The position numbers and the translations under genes are program-made. Below the pieces are notes generated by a model. The model was not told where the DNA came from and did not search any database. It saw only the letters and a list, made by a program, of their open reading frames with translations. This document shows positions 42,671-55,100 of a stretch of DNA of 64,000 bases, piece by piece. Position 1 is the first letter of the stretch; each line of letters opens with the position of its first letter. The stretch covers positions 40,451,719-40,515,718 of the forward strand of contig CM060075.1 of the NCBI GenBank assembly GCA_030533445.1, read 5' to 3'. Origin of the DNA: Cyprinodon diabolis (taxonomy: Eukaryota > Chordata > Actinopteri > Cyprinodontiformes > Cyprinodontidae).

Positions 42671-43640
42671 GGGTGTAAAAGTCTTTTACTAAAAAGCCTC
42701 TGATGGATGAGACGTGGTTGAAAGAAAGAACAGCAAGTGAGATCTATGTTAGATCGAGTTACTATTGAAATAATGTCTGGAACAGAAAATGGATATAAAG
42801 TTCAGAAAGATATTGCTGCTTAAAACTCCTCCCCAAGTAAGACTTGCATTCATTTCACTCTTTATCAGCTCCTTGGCTTTTTTATTACACATTGAGTCTG
42901 ACTGAAATCCTCATTCATCATCATCATTTGAGTTTTGCAGTTAACATTTTTATTATATGCTGTAACAGAGAGATACAAATATATAGGTTTTGAATCAAAT
43001 GTTTTGTATTTGCATTATTTAATTTTTACTTCTGTAACAGTGCAACCATGTCATTAACGGTTCTTATTTATTCACCACTGTTCAGCTTTTACTGGTCCTT
43101 TAATTCTGCTGCTTAGTTCCCAGCCAGCAGAACCTCGATCCCCTACCAGTAAAGTTTGTTAAATGAATGAACACCTGCATGTTCATTCACACAAACCTGG
43201 GAAGCCCAGGTGGACTACATCAGGTTTGTGAGGATTATTTGCAATCATTTACTGAAGTTACGTTTTTAAAAACCCGTGGTGCAAAAAAATGTAGGAGAAA
43301 TCTACGATAAGAATATGAATATGTTGTGGGATGATGCCTAGTGTGTCAGTTCTCTACTAACCTAAAATGGTTCTACTCTAGAGAAAAACAGACTAATGTG
43401 TCTGTCATGCCTGGTTCCACACAACCTGAAAAACAAATACATTTATTTATGTTACTTTTTCAATTTGTGCTACTTATTATGAATTTTGATTTTTAGTTTC
43501 TGTTTTTCCACCAGATGGCGCCATATATCTCCATATCAGTCTACTTAAACTTGAGGTTGTCATAAAAACAATGATGACAATGATTACAGCCATCCTTTAT
43601 ATTTCCTGCGGTCCACATGGGAGTTGGTGTCTGGCCATGT
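42671..43640. other. Intergenic, nothing recognised
   Basis: No exon or named repeat. Confidence 0.4.
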
Positions 43641-46600
43641 CTACTACTTCTATGATATTACTAGTTGTCATTTAACTTTCTGACAAAGTTAGATCCTTTA
43701 TTTATATTAATTAGCAAAGATTCCCAAAGAAGTAAATCATGATAATCTAATTAAAATCAAAATAACTCCAATTGGGGAAAAAGTTAAAACAATTAAATGC
43801 GGTCTGTTTAACATAAGATCGCTTTCCTCTAAAAGTCTGCTAGTTAATGACTTGATTTGTGATAATCACATTGACTTGTTTTGCCTTACAGAAACCTGGC
43901 TGCAGCAAGAGGATTATGTGAGCATAAACGAGGCAACTCCTTCAAGCTATTTAAATTTTCACATACCCAGAAGTTCTGGGCGAGGAGGAGGAGTAGCAAC
44001 AATCTTCCAGTCTGACTTACTGATTACTCCCAAAACAGTTAATACCTACAACTCTTTTGAACATTTAACCCTTAATTTCCCTCATCCAAATTTCAAGGCA
44101 AGAAAACCTCTTCTTCTTGTAACTTTGTATCGTCCGCCAGGTCCTTACTCTGAATTTTTAGATGAGTTTTCAGAGTTCCTTTCTGATTTGGTATTAAATA
44201 CTGACAGGGTCATCATAGTGGGAGATTTTAACATCCATGCTGACATTGAGGGCGATAGCTTAAGAGCGGCCTTTGATGCTATCTTAGACACTATTGGCTT
44301 TGTTCAAAATGTGAATAGTCCCACACATTCTCATCTTCATACTTTGGATCTTGTGCTGACATACGGCATAGAATGTGAAGAAATAACAGTATTTCCTCAC
44401 AACCCTGTCCTCTCTGACCACTTTCTAATAACCTTCAGGATTACTTTAACAGAGTTCTCCTCCCCCAAAAGAAGGTTAAATTTTAGTAGATCTTTATCAG
44501 ATAGTGCAGTTATAAATTTTAAAGAATCGGCTTCACTTTCTCTCTCCTCTGTGTCGCTAAACAGTGCCGCAGAGTGCAAAAGTATAGCTTATTCCCCTTC
44601 ACAGGTTGATGATTTTGTTGATGGGGTTGCTAGTTCTCTGCGTACTGCCTTAGACAACGCAGCTCCTTTGAAAATGAAAACCGTTAAAAATAGAAAGCTT
44701 GCTCCTTGGTTTAATGCAGAGCTGCGTACTTTGAAGCAAAATGCTAGGAAACTGGAGAGAAAATATCGCTCCACAGGCCTGCAGGAGTCCTTCCTAGTCT
44801 GGAAAAATGGTTTACTGCTGTATAAGAGGACCCTTTGTAAAGCAAGAGCAGCATACTTCTCCTCATTAATAGAGGAGAATAAGAATAATCCTAGATTTCT
44901 TTTTAATACAGTTGCCAAACTCACCCAGAGCCATAGCTCTGTTGAACCGTCCATTCCACCTGCTCTTAACAGCAATGATTTTATGGGATTCTTTATAAAT
45001 AAGATTGATCTTATTAAAAATAAGATCATAAGCACTCCTCTATCCGCGATTGTACCTGAGGTAGTCATGGAATCTGAACCGGGTTTAGACTGCTTTGATC
45101 CAGTTGAACTTTCTGAATTAGCAAAATTATTGTCTTCATCTAAGCCTTCAACTTGTATGTTAGATCCAGTTCCAACCAGGTAATTTAAGGAGGTATTCCC
45201 TTTGATCTCCTCCTCCATTTTAGATGTGATTAATCTATCTCTGTTACAGGGATATGTACCTAAAGCTTTTAAGGTTGCTGTAATTAAACCTCTGCTTAAG
45301 AAACCGTCTCTTGACCCAGATGACTTGGTTAATTATAGACCTATATCCAATCTTCCTTTCTTATCCAAAATTCTTGAGAAAGTAGTTGCCAAACAAGTTT
45401 GCGACCACTTACACCATAATGAACTTTGTGAAGAGTTTCAGTCTGGCTTTAGAGCTCATCATAGCACTGAAACAGCTCTGGTGAAAGTCACTAATGATAT
45501 TCTCATGGCCTCAGATTATGGACTTGTATCTGTGCTCGTCCTGTTGGATCTTAGTGCTGCATTTGATACAGTTGACCATAATATTCTTTTAGAAAGACTT
45601 GAATATTTTGTTGGAATTAAAGGAACAGCACTAGACTGGTTTAAATCCTATCTATCTGATCGAATTCAGTTTGTTTATGTTAATGATAGATCTTCAACAC
45701 ACTCAAAGGTTACCTGTGGAGTACCACAGGGATCAGTGCTAGGACCAATTCTCTTTACTTTATACATGCTCCCAATTGGTAGAGTTATTAGACAGCATGG
45801 GATTAATTTCCACTCTTATGCTGATGATACCCAGCTATATCTGTCTATAAATCCAGATGAAGCTAACCCATTACATAGATTACAAGCATGTCTTGAAGAC
45901 ATGAAAACCTGGATGACTCTTAACTTTCTGCTTCTGAATGCAGACAAAACAGAAGTTATAGTCTTTGGACCAGAGTCTCTGAAAAAGAAGCTGATTAGCC
46001 AGTCACTTCATTTGGATGGGATTAAACTGATTTCAGATAATAAAGTAAAAAATCTTGGTGTTGTTTTTGATCAGGACCTGTCATTTAAATCCCAGATCAA
46101 AGAGGTTTCTAGAATTTCCTTCTTTCATCTGAGGAACATTGCAAAAATTAGAAATCTCCTGTCCAGGGGTGATGCTGAGAAACTAGTCCATGCATTTGTT
46201 ACTTCAAGGCTGGACTATTGTAATTCTTTACTATCAGGAAGTCCACAAACTGTAGTTAAAAGCCTTCAGCTGATCCAAAATGCTGCAGCCAGAGTTCTGA
46301 TGAAAATTAAAAAGAGAGATCATATCTCTCCTATCCTGGCTTCTCTTCATTGGCTTCCTGTTAAATCAAGAATAGAATTTAAAATCCTCCTTCTCACATA
46401 TAAAGCCTTAAATGGCCAAGCTCCATCTTATATCAGAGATCTGATTGTTCCTTATGTTCCTAACAGAGCACTTCGCTCTCAATCTGCAGGTTTACTAGTG
46501 GTTCCTAGAATTTCTAAAAGTAGAATGGGAGGCAGATCTTTTAGTTATCAGGCTCCTCTCCTGTGGAACCAACTACCAGTTTTAGTCCGTGAGGCAGACA

Positions 46601-47393
46601 CTCTGTCTACTTTTAAGACTAGGCTTAAAACTTTCCTTTTTGATAAAGCTTCTAGTTAGGGTGGCTCAGGTTATCCTGAGCTCTCTCTCTATAGTTATGC
46701 TGCTATAGGCTTAGACTTTTGGAGGACATAGGGACCCCCATTTCATCATTCTGCTTCATTCTCTCTCTGTTCTCCTATTCTGCAGAATCTGTTTGTTCAA
46801 TCTCTAACCTTCTGCTCTCTCTGCTTTTCCTCAGAGTAGCTTTGCCTCGTCTGTTCCTGTTTGGCTGTGACGTCATCCAGGAAAGAAACATCAGCTGTGC
46901 TGCTTCCATCAACACCCTTGTTTGTAGATGTTGGAGATCGGCCTGTCTTCCAGTGTGGTCCTGTTTCTCTGGCCGTGGCTGGGTGGATGTGCTCTCTTCA
47001 TCCTCTGGCATGGGAGCTGCCTTGGAGCTCGTCTGCCTGGCTGTGTGTTTCCTGGACGGGGCCGCCTTTTACAGCTGCTTTTTGTATCTCTGCTTCTGTC
47101 TCCTTGAACCCCAGTCGGCCTTGGCAGATGGCCGCTCACACTGAGCCTGGTTCTGCTGGAGGTTTCTTCCTGTTAAAAGGGAGTTTTTCCTCTCCACTGT
47201 CGCTACAAGCATGCTTAGTGTGAGGGATTGTATTTGAGTCAATGAGTCAATGCAATCAACTGGTTTTCCTTAGATAGAAAACTTTGTATCAATTTGACTG
47301 TATGATCTGGTTGAACTGTAAAGTGCCTTGAGATGACATGTGTTGTGAATTTGGCGCTATATAAATAAACTGAATTGAAATTGAATTGAATTA
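43640..47393 (+). mobile_element. Nearly full-length Rex1/L2-type LINE with one nonsense codon
   Basis: One frame runs from about 43790 to 46659, broken only by TAA at 45181-45183, where TTA (Leu) would be expected. The endonuclease part has [38 protein letters not shown] and [13 protein letters not shown]. The reverse transcriptase has [61 protein letters not shown] and SYADDTQL. The end has [14 protein letters not shown] and [11 protein letters not shown] 0.7-kb 3' region ends GGCGCTATATAAATAAACTG and a GAATTGAATT tail, shared by five shorter fragments in this window. Clade assignment (CR1/L2/Rex1 group) is from motifs and 3' end. No ORF1 protein is seen. As read, it cannot make the full enzyme. 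Confidence 0.9.
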
Positions 47394-49150
47394 TTTGCAT
47401 CTTTTTCTTCTCTGTTCTATTCACTACACTACATTTTCTAAGTTGTTGATTTTCCTGGGTCAGGTCAGTTGTCAGTTGAAAGTGGTTTAAAGCAAACATA
47501 TCTAAATCATGTAGCTGTCAGTTTGTTTGCTCTGCAAACATCTCAACCAAATCCGTATCGGGAAATAAAATATTGGTTTTGGGTGGATCAGGTCAGGAGA
47601 ACAAAATATTTACTTCAGAAGACTTGCAGTTTTCTTATATCTTGTTATTCTGCTGTACATACATTTTTATTGAAGTAAAGCATTGCCGTTTTATTCAGAT
47701 TACTCTCTATATTTCAATAACACCTAATTTTATACTCCCATTTAAATTCTCAGTTCTGTTTGCCAGGGAGTTCCATAACGTATCCATGCAGCAGCCCCCC
47801 TCCCAAAAAAAAAACAGCATTAGTTTCTGGCCTGGGATCCAATTTCCAAACTAATAATGCTATAAAGTATGCAGGGGTGGGTAGTAACTTGTTACATTTA
47901 TTCAGTTACATTTGCTTGAGTAATTTTTTGATTAAAAAATAGTCTTTCAGGAGTAGTTTCACTACACTCTGTCTATTTTTATTTAAGTAATATCCTCATG
48001 AGGTTTTGCTGCAACTTTACAGCAGAAGGAATCATATTTTAAACTAAAATGCACCAGACAAAGGCGAACAGTTTACACAGCATTCATTGTTTAAATGTCA
48101 CCTATATCAGCTGAGACCTCTATGATATGGAGGTCAAGGTAATAACAGTAAAGCGTATACTCTCCGTCATGCGTATTTTATATACTTTCAGAAATAATTT
48201 CATACATATGACAGAAACATTATTTTAAGAAGGGTTTTTATGCTTTATTTGTTTTAATACTTAAAACCTAAATTGAAATAGTAAAACAGTAACTCAGTAC
48301 TTAAAAAGCCCTTTTCCCCAATTACTTTTATCTCTTGAGTGATTTATTAGATAACTACTTCTTATTTCTACTTGAATAGAAATATGTTGAAGAAGTGCGA
48401 CAGTACTATTACTACATTACATTTTTCTAATATATAAGATGTTTTTTTATGACTTTTAGTCCCATTTAGTTATTACATTTGTTTAGTATGATAATATTGA
48501 CTAGCATGTTTTTGACTTTTCATTTATTTCGCAAGAATATCAAAATCAACAATAACTCGTTGGTGATGAGAAATAAACAAAAGACAAGAAAAGAATGTTA
48601 AATATGTGTGTAGTCTGAGGGCTACTGGGCAAAGCTTAACATGTCAGAGCCAAACTTGCACCAGTGTCCAAATGTAGATCATATCTACTATTATCTCTAC
48701 TATTTTGTATTTTTTTATTTTAGAATTACAAATTGCAGAGAGAGTTACAATGTCGAGCTGGTTACCTTAAAATATCATGCGTGTTTCTTCGCCACTTCAC
48801 ACCCATGCAATGTTTTGTCTTTTGTATGTTTCACTTTAATAAACAGACATCCCACTAATCTTTGAATGCAGAAACATGTTTTTAATGCAATGATAAAGAT
48901 TTTATTTGGATGAAATATTAATAGTAATAGTAGACTTTCTAAAGACTTAAAAATAAAAAGGTATCTGTTGTTAAAAGTTCAGGGACCAAACAAAAAGAAA
49001 CAAAATAATACAACATTGTTTCAGTAAATTGTTAGTATTTTTTTGCTCCCTAAAGCCACACAGCATAAACATGAAAGGAAAACAAAGGAATGAGTGACCA
49101 ACTGTCATAAGATGCCTTAACTAATCTCTGCTGAGGATTCATTGGTCTTT
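47394..49150. other. Intergenic with a possible hAT remnant
   Basis: 47875-48425 begins GGGGTGGGTAGTAACTTGTT and contains CAGTAACTCAGTACTT and TACTATTACTACATTACATT, phrases of the teleost 'gtagtaac' hAT-type miniature elements, but the ends are too decayed to show a target-site duplication. Otherwise no gene. Confidence 0.4.
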
Positions 49151-49155
49151 CCAGA

Positions 49156-52100
49156 CTAATAGAGGAGAATTGCACAGACTGAGGGAAGCTCCTTGTCACA
49201 CCCCTGGGCTTCCAGGCACCCTGAGCTCTTCTCTGCACACAGAAAGAAAAAACATACTATGTAGTTAAACTAAATCAACTGCTTAGGTGCCATTTTGTGG
49301 ATGCAGATACGGTTGAACTTTGTTTTAATGCTCTACACGTCATTTGTACACACCCCAAAGTGATTTTAATGTCTTTATGAGAAACTTTAAACCTAAATTA
49401 AATGTTAAAGTAGGATCTACCATTAAAAGTGATCTGCAAACAGTTCTCGTTATCAGCAGGTTCTCCACTGCAGAACTCAGCAAATTGATCCATGATAGAA
49501 TAATCCCAGTACCAATCAGGATCCTACAAGAGAAAAAGAAATCTGTTTAAGTTTAAATTCATTAATAGCATCTTGCTTTTAAACTCTGTAATGATGATTT
49601 TTTTTTTACCCCTGAGGTTTTGCTGCCTCCAACCCAAACTTGTCCATCATGAAGTCCGGCTTTTTTCATCTCCTCAGAAATCTCGTCAACTTGTGTAGAA
49701 CCATATACAGCAGCAAGTGAACCTTGACCTTTATACGCACAGTTGTCCTAAAAATAAATTTACAAAAAGAACACTGTGCTGAAATAGGGGATAGACATCA
49801 ACAGCAAAAAAGAAAATTAGACTTCATTAGCCACATTCAAACCATTAAAAAGTATTATAATTGCTGCTTTGCTTCCTCGGTGCTTACAAGCCCTGCTCCC
49901 TGTTCAGTGACTTGGAAGGATTCTTTTTTAATCAGTTGACTGCTATAAGGATTTATTATTTCTATGTTTTTTTTATATCGGTACAAGACGCCCACAATCA
50001 CTAAAGATAACTTTTACAAGCAAAATAGTTAAAACAGAAATCCATAATCTTGAAGCTCAGGTTATCCTGAGCTATCTCTACAGTTATGTTGCTATAGGCT
50101 TAGACTGCTGGAGGACATAGGGACCACTTCTCACCTTTCTATCTCTACTCTCCCTTTCTGCAGTATTTGTTAGTTCAACCTCAAACTGTACGCGCCATAT
50201 TTTATCCTCTGACACGGGAACTGGCTTGGGGCTTATATGCTTGGCTGTGTCTTTCCTGGACAAGGCAGCCTGTGGATCTGATCGCTTTTGTATGTCTACT
50301 TCTCTCTCCTTAAACCCCAGTCAGCTTCAGCAGAATACTGCGCAATCTCAGCCTGTTTCTGCAGGAGGTTTCTTCTTGTTAAGAGGCAGTTTTTTTTCTC
50401 CACTCTCACTTTATGCATACTTTGTGTGAGGGATAGCTGTAGTTTTATTTCGATAGAAAACTGTGGAGACTTAGACTTAGACAAAATGTATTGTCCTTCT
50501 GTATACACAGATGGTATGTAAAACAACATTTCAATGCATACAGCATACAGGAGGTAAATACTGTGTAAAAATATATATATTTGAAACTCCACCTATGATT
50601 CCTAAAGGTGACAAGCAGCTCACTAGCTCCAGAAACATACAGAATGCAGATAAAAATTAGCATAAACTATGGAGTCAGAAAGGAGTCAAAATGTTTGTTA
50701 ACTTAAAAATCTTAGTTAAATCTAAATTCTTCCCCTGAGCTTGAAAAATCTCATAATTCAGTTTAGTATTTTGATTACAGTTTTTCCGCTTTTTATGTCT
50801 TTTCTTTACCCCACTTTTAGATTTTATATTTTCCTATTCAAATCCCTTTCTTTCAGGTTCAGTTTCAATTTCCTTTTTCAGTTTCGGGATATTTTTTTAC
50901 ACATTAAAATCAGTTTTTTCACTTTCAGATTTTGACTCCAATCTGACAAGAGTGGGTGGGGAGAGATGTCCTTTTCCATGTTGCATTTATGGACAGTTGG
51001 TGAACAAATTCTCTGCAGCATTCATTTGCCTTTTGGCAAAGAAATGTTAAGTATATTTACACTTAAACTATCACTAATCATTATTCCAGGATGCGTTAAT
51101 ATATATAAAAATAAACAGCCATTGTATAAACCGCAAAAATTTCCATTGCTAATCAGTTATGTTTAATCTTTTTTACGAACTACTTTGTCACAGTCCTAAA
51201 TAATGCAGGGAAGATTAAAACCTTTAAAAGACGATTTCATCAACAGGTACTAGTTATGGGTTAGCCACAGCAGACCATATCCTAACAGGACGGCAGAGGA
51301 GGGAAGGTTCCGCCACATAATACATCGCCAGGAGCATATTACCCATTTTAACATCTTTTAAAGGTTTTAATTTTCATTGCATTTATTAACGTGACAATGT
51401 AATGTGTAAAAAAAGATTAAATTTATCTGAATAGCAGCGCCGCTCGAACCACTAGGTCCAGACTCCATCTTTCCGTGAACGGACATAGAGTTTACTTTGC
51501 GATTGTGGGAAAGTTTTGCTGTTTATACAATGGCTGGAAGCTGTCAATCATGTTTCCTCACCTACTCCCGTCAGCTAGGGGCTCAAAATCTGAATATGAA
51601 AACAACTGATTTGAAAGTTTAAAAAGAATACTGAAACTTAAAAGGGAATTTTAATCTTAAAAAGAAACAGAAACACATAGATTTGAATCTAAAAATATAA
51701 AATCTAAAACTGCAATCAAGATGCTAGAAGAACAATTGTCTTTAATTTTTTAGATTTGAGGGTTTATATATTGCGAAAGACCAACCTCTTTGATACGCAG
51801 GTGGTAAAACACTAAAATATGACTATAAATGAATATACAGTTCCTAGGGTGTCATTGAAGACCAGCCTATCAAATGCATTACTAAACTAATTTGAAATAT
51901 TGTATAAAAGGACTGTGAATACAGTTTATAGTGTTTAGGTGCTAAACCATGAACATCAATTGAATTAATTTACCAACAAGAACTAATTGGTTTATGGAAA
52001 TCATTGCACACAAAGTGTAAAACCAATTTACTATTAATATAAGTTTTTCTTTTAAACTATTTTAGTCTTAAGAAGAAACACTTCCACTTACCCTGGCCTT

Positions 52101-55100
52101 AGCCCAGGTCATATTCTGGGCAACAAACAGGAGACACTGAGTGCTGTGCATTGTCCATCCTTCAGGGCAAGTGAAGCCAAAATGATTATGGTGGTCTGTG
52201 AATAAATACATGTGATAGTTTTATTAGGAGTGCTGATTTATATCATAAGTTTAAGAAATGCCAATTAGACAACAAAAAAAAATAAAAAATAAAAAAATAG
52301 ATGAGAAAACAAAATCCTTCCGTCATGCTTTCCCCAAGGGGTCATGTGGGGTTTACGGCTCTCTACGGGCGAGAGGCGTTGTACACCCTGGACAGGTCGC
52401 CAGTCCACTGGAGGGCAACACAGAGACAAACAGAACAAGCAACCATTCACACACTCACACCTAAGGAGGATTTAGAGAAGCCAATTATCCTAACAGTCAT
52501 GTTTTTGGACTGTGGGAGGAAGCTGGAGTACCCAGAGAAAACCCACGCATGCATAGGGAGAACATGCAAACACCATGCAGCCGGGAACCTTCTTGCTGCA
52601 AGGCAGTAGGGCTACAGACTGCTCCACTGAGCAGCTCTCAGAAATTAATATAAATAGGGATGTCATGACTAAAAACTACTGACCAGTTCCATGTAGCCAG
52701 TCCAGGCCATAATCTAAAAGAAGCAACAACAAAAAAAGATGAGAAAAAAATGTAATTAAAAATAGGGATTTAATGATACATCTTTTTTCTTAATTTAAGA
52801 TAGAGAAATTGCAACTCTAAGAACTGACTAATATCCACACTGGCCAAGGAAAATAGCAACACAAAAAATGCATACTTTCAATACTTAGGAAAGGTTTGAT
52901 GAAGTATTATTATTCAAACAGAGAACAAAAGTCAAGAACACAAGGTATAATAACAACTGGCCAATGTATTATCAATTTACATAAACTTTAGACAGAAGCA
53001 TTGTGTTTATATATCGAGAGATTTTAGGCGTAGGGCGATTTATGCCTGATATCGAAATCAGTTTTGAGCACCTCTAATTAAAAACAATGTTTTCCATCAT
53101 ATTAACATGTACACTTTTTTTCTAGTTTTAGTAATGCTTTTAATGAAGCCTTTCAATGATAAAAGAGAACACTCTTGTTTTTCAGAGGCCTCGCCAGATG
53201 AGGAAGAGAAGCAACAAAGACGCAGGCGAGTGTCTATTCTGAACTATTATGGTGTGTGTGGTTTGACAAGTAAGTTGCGATATAATAATGTAGATGGTTC
53301 TTTTTTTATAATAAAAGAAAAATAGGATGTTTTAGAACTTGATATTTTTACACATTGCCATCCTGCTAGTGGCCAGGACTTTATGTTCCCAGGATTATTG
53401 CATTAAAAAACATAAACCATGCAAATAAATTCATTATAGCGCTGTGAAAGTAAAGAACGTGTTGATTAAAGGCAGCAACTGTCAGTCAGTGTTAAGATAA
53501 TGTGAGGAGATTGTATAAATCACAGCTTCAACCCGTTTATGAAGTATTTGTTCCTGCACATAATGACCAATGACAAAAAGTAGCCTTCAGTAGGCATTTT
53601 ATTTGTAGAAAAGCTGTCATTGAATCAGTCGCTCTGCGCCATCATCTCTCCTCATGGGATCCTGAAGTTGCACATCGCTGTTACGAGTGTGCGCTTACAC
53701 CAGGAAACTCTAGTCCTTTGATATATACGTTAAGTAGCGAATAACAAATCTGTTTAAAGTCGCAGGGAAGTGGTCGTTTAAACCGTTGCAGTTCCGAATT
53801 CTCCTGAGTGGTGCACGACTTCACACGAGTGAATAAAGTGAATGTGATTGGTCGTTTCTCAAGGGGGATGGATCGTTATGGCGGAAGGTCCGTAAGCACG
53901 TTAGGTTGTGGCCGGTCTGTCGGAAGCATCTTGCTAACCAGTTAGCAACTTAGTACTAGTAGGTTCCCAATGGGAAATTCCATTGGGACCAAGTAGCTCT
54001 AAATTGGTGACTTAGAAACTTAGAAACACTGTCAAGGAACGCTATGGACAGAGAAAACATGCAAGAGGAGGAGAGTTTTGTGTCGGAGGTCGTGGATGAG
54101 TCTCCTCCATCATACATTTTTTTATTTAGAGGAGGAAAGCGGGGACGAAGATGTCGTGGAAGAGGATGCCAGGGCGGCAGAAGCTTGGTTTGGTGTAGAA
54201 GGCTTACAGCCGTACATGTTTGAGGCCTTGCCTCGCAACGCTGCCAGTTCTGTTAGCTCTATGCCTGCAGAAGATGCAGATATCCATCCCTGTGAACACT
54301 GGGACGGAACTCAATGGGAAAGGAAATGATTCTTATTTCAACCGTTGCGTATATTAGCTGCGACATATGAATCAAGATGCTATGACTGAAAAAATGTGAT
54401 TGACAGATGACCGTTGATCGAATTTAGGTGTTCGGGCTGACATATAATTCACTGGCCTGCATTAGATAACGAAAAAAGGGAGGATTTTATTTTTTTAAAT
54501 AGAAAGAATTTCTATTCTTTAAATAGAAATTTTCTAACTTTTAGGACAATATGGTCTGATGAAGAGTACATTTATATAAATGTTTAAGCCAGAATGATTT
54601 GACATTTAAAAATGAATTCTGTACAACTTTAAAGCACAGTAATCAATTTTACAAAATAATTAATTACAGTGCTAGCTACAGGAAAAGTAGCGTAGTTACT
54701 GTAACACGTTAGTTGATGGCCTACATACAGATTTACCTGCTGGTGTTGGTGGTGGTGTATTCAAAAGAGAGTCGTCGGTAGCTGGAAGGTCTGAAGACAA
54801 AGGGTAAAAAGTGGTTGTTAAAATAGACCCTTCAATTAAAAATAAGCTTAAATTAAATGAATATCCATTTTAATGCAATTTCACATTACAATCACTGCAA
54901 TCAGGGAAAAAGCGGTGGTCTCCAAATACATTTGTATTGATTTGTGCGTAACTGGAGGTTATTCAACTCTGAATTAGCCTGACTTTAAGTTAGCTATTTG
55001 CAGTGCATACATTTAGTTAACTTTATTTGTCAGTTTGTTATATTTTAGGGTGACCAAACGTCCGTACTTCCCGGGACATATCCGTATTTCACGTCCTGTC

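Noticed and set aside
44589..45218. 209-codon minus-strand open frame
   Set aside because: It is the mirror of the LINE coding frame on the plus strand, which has clear endonuclease and reverse-transcriptase motifs.
46719..47223. Plus-strand open frames after the LINE stop
   Set aside because: They lie in the LINE 3' region, recur in fragments elsewhere with stops and indels, and show no protein motif.
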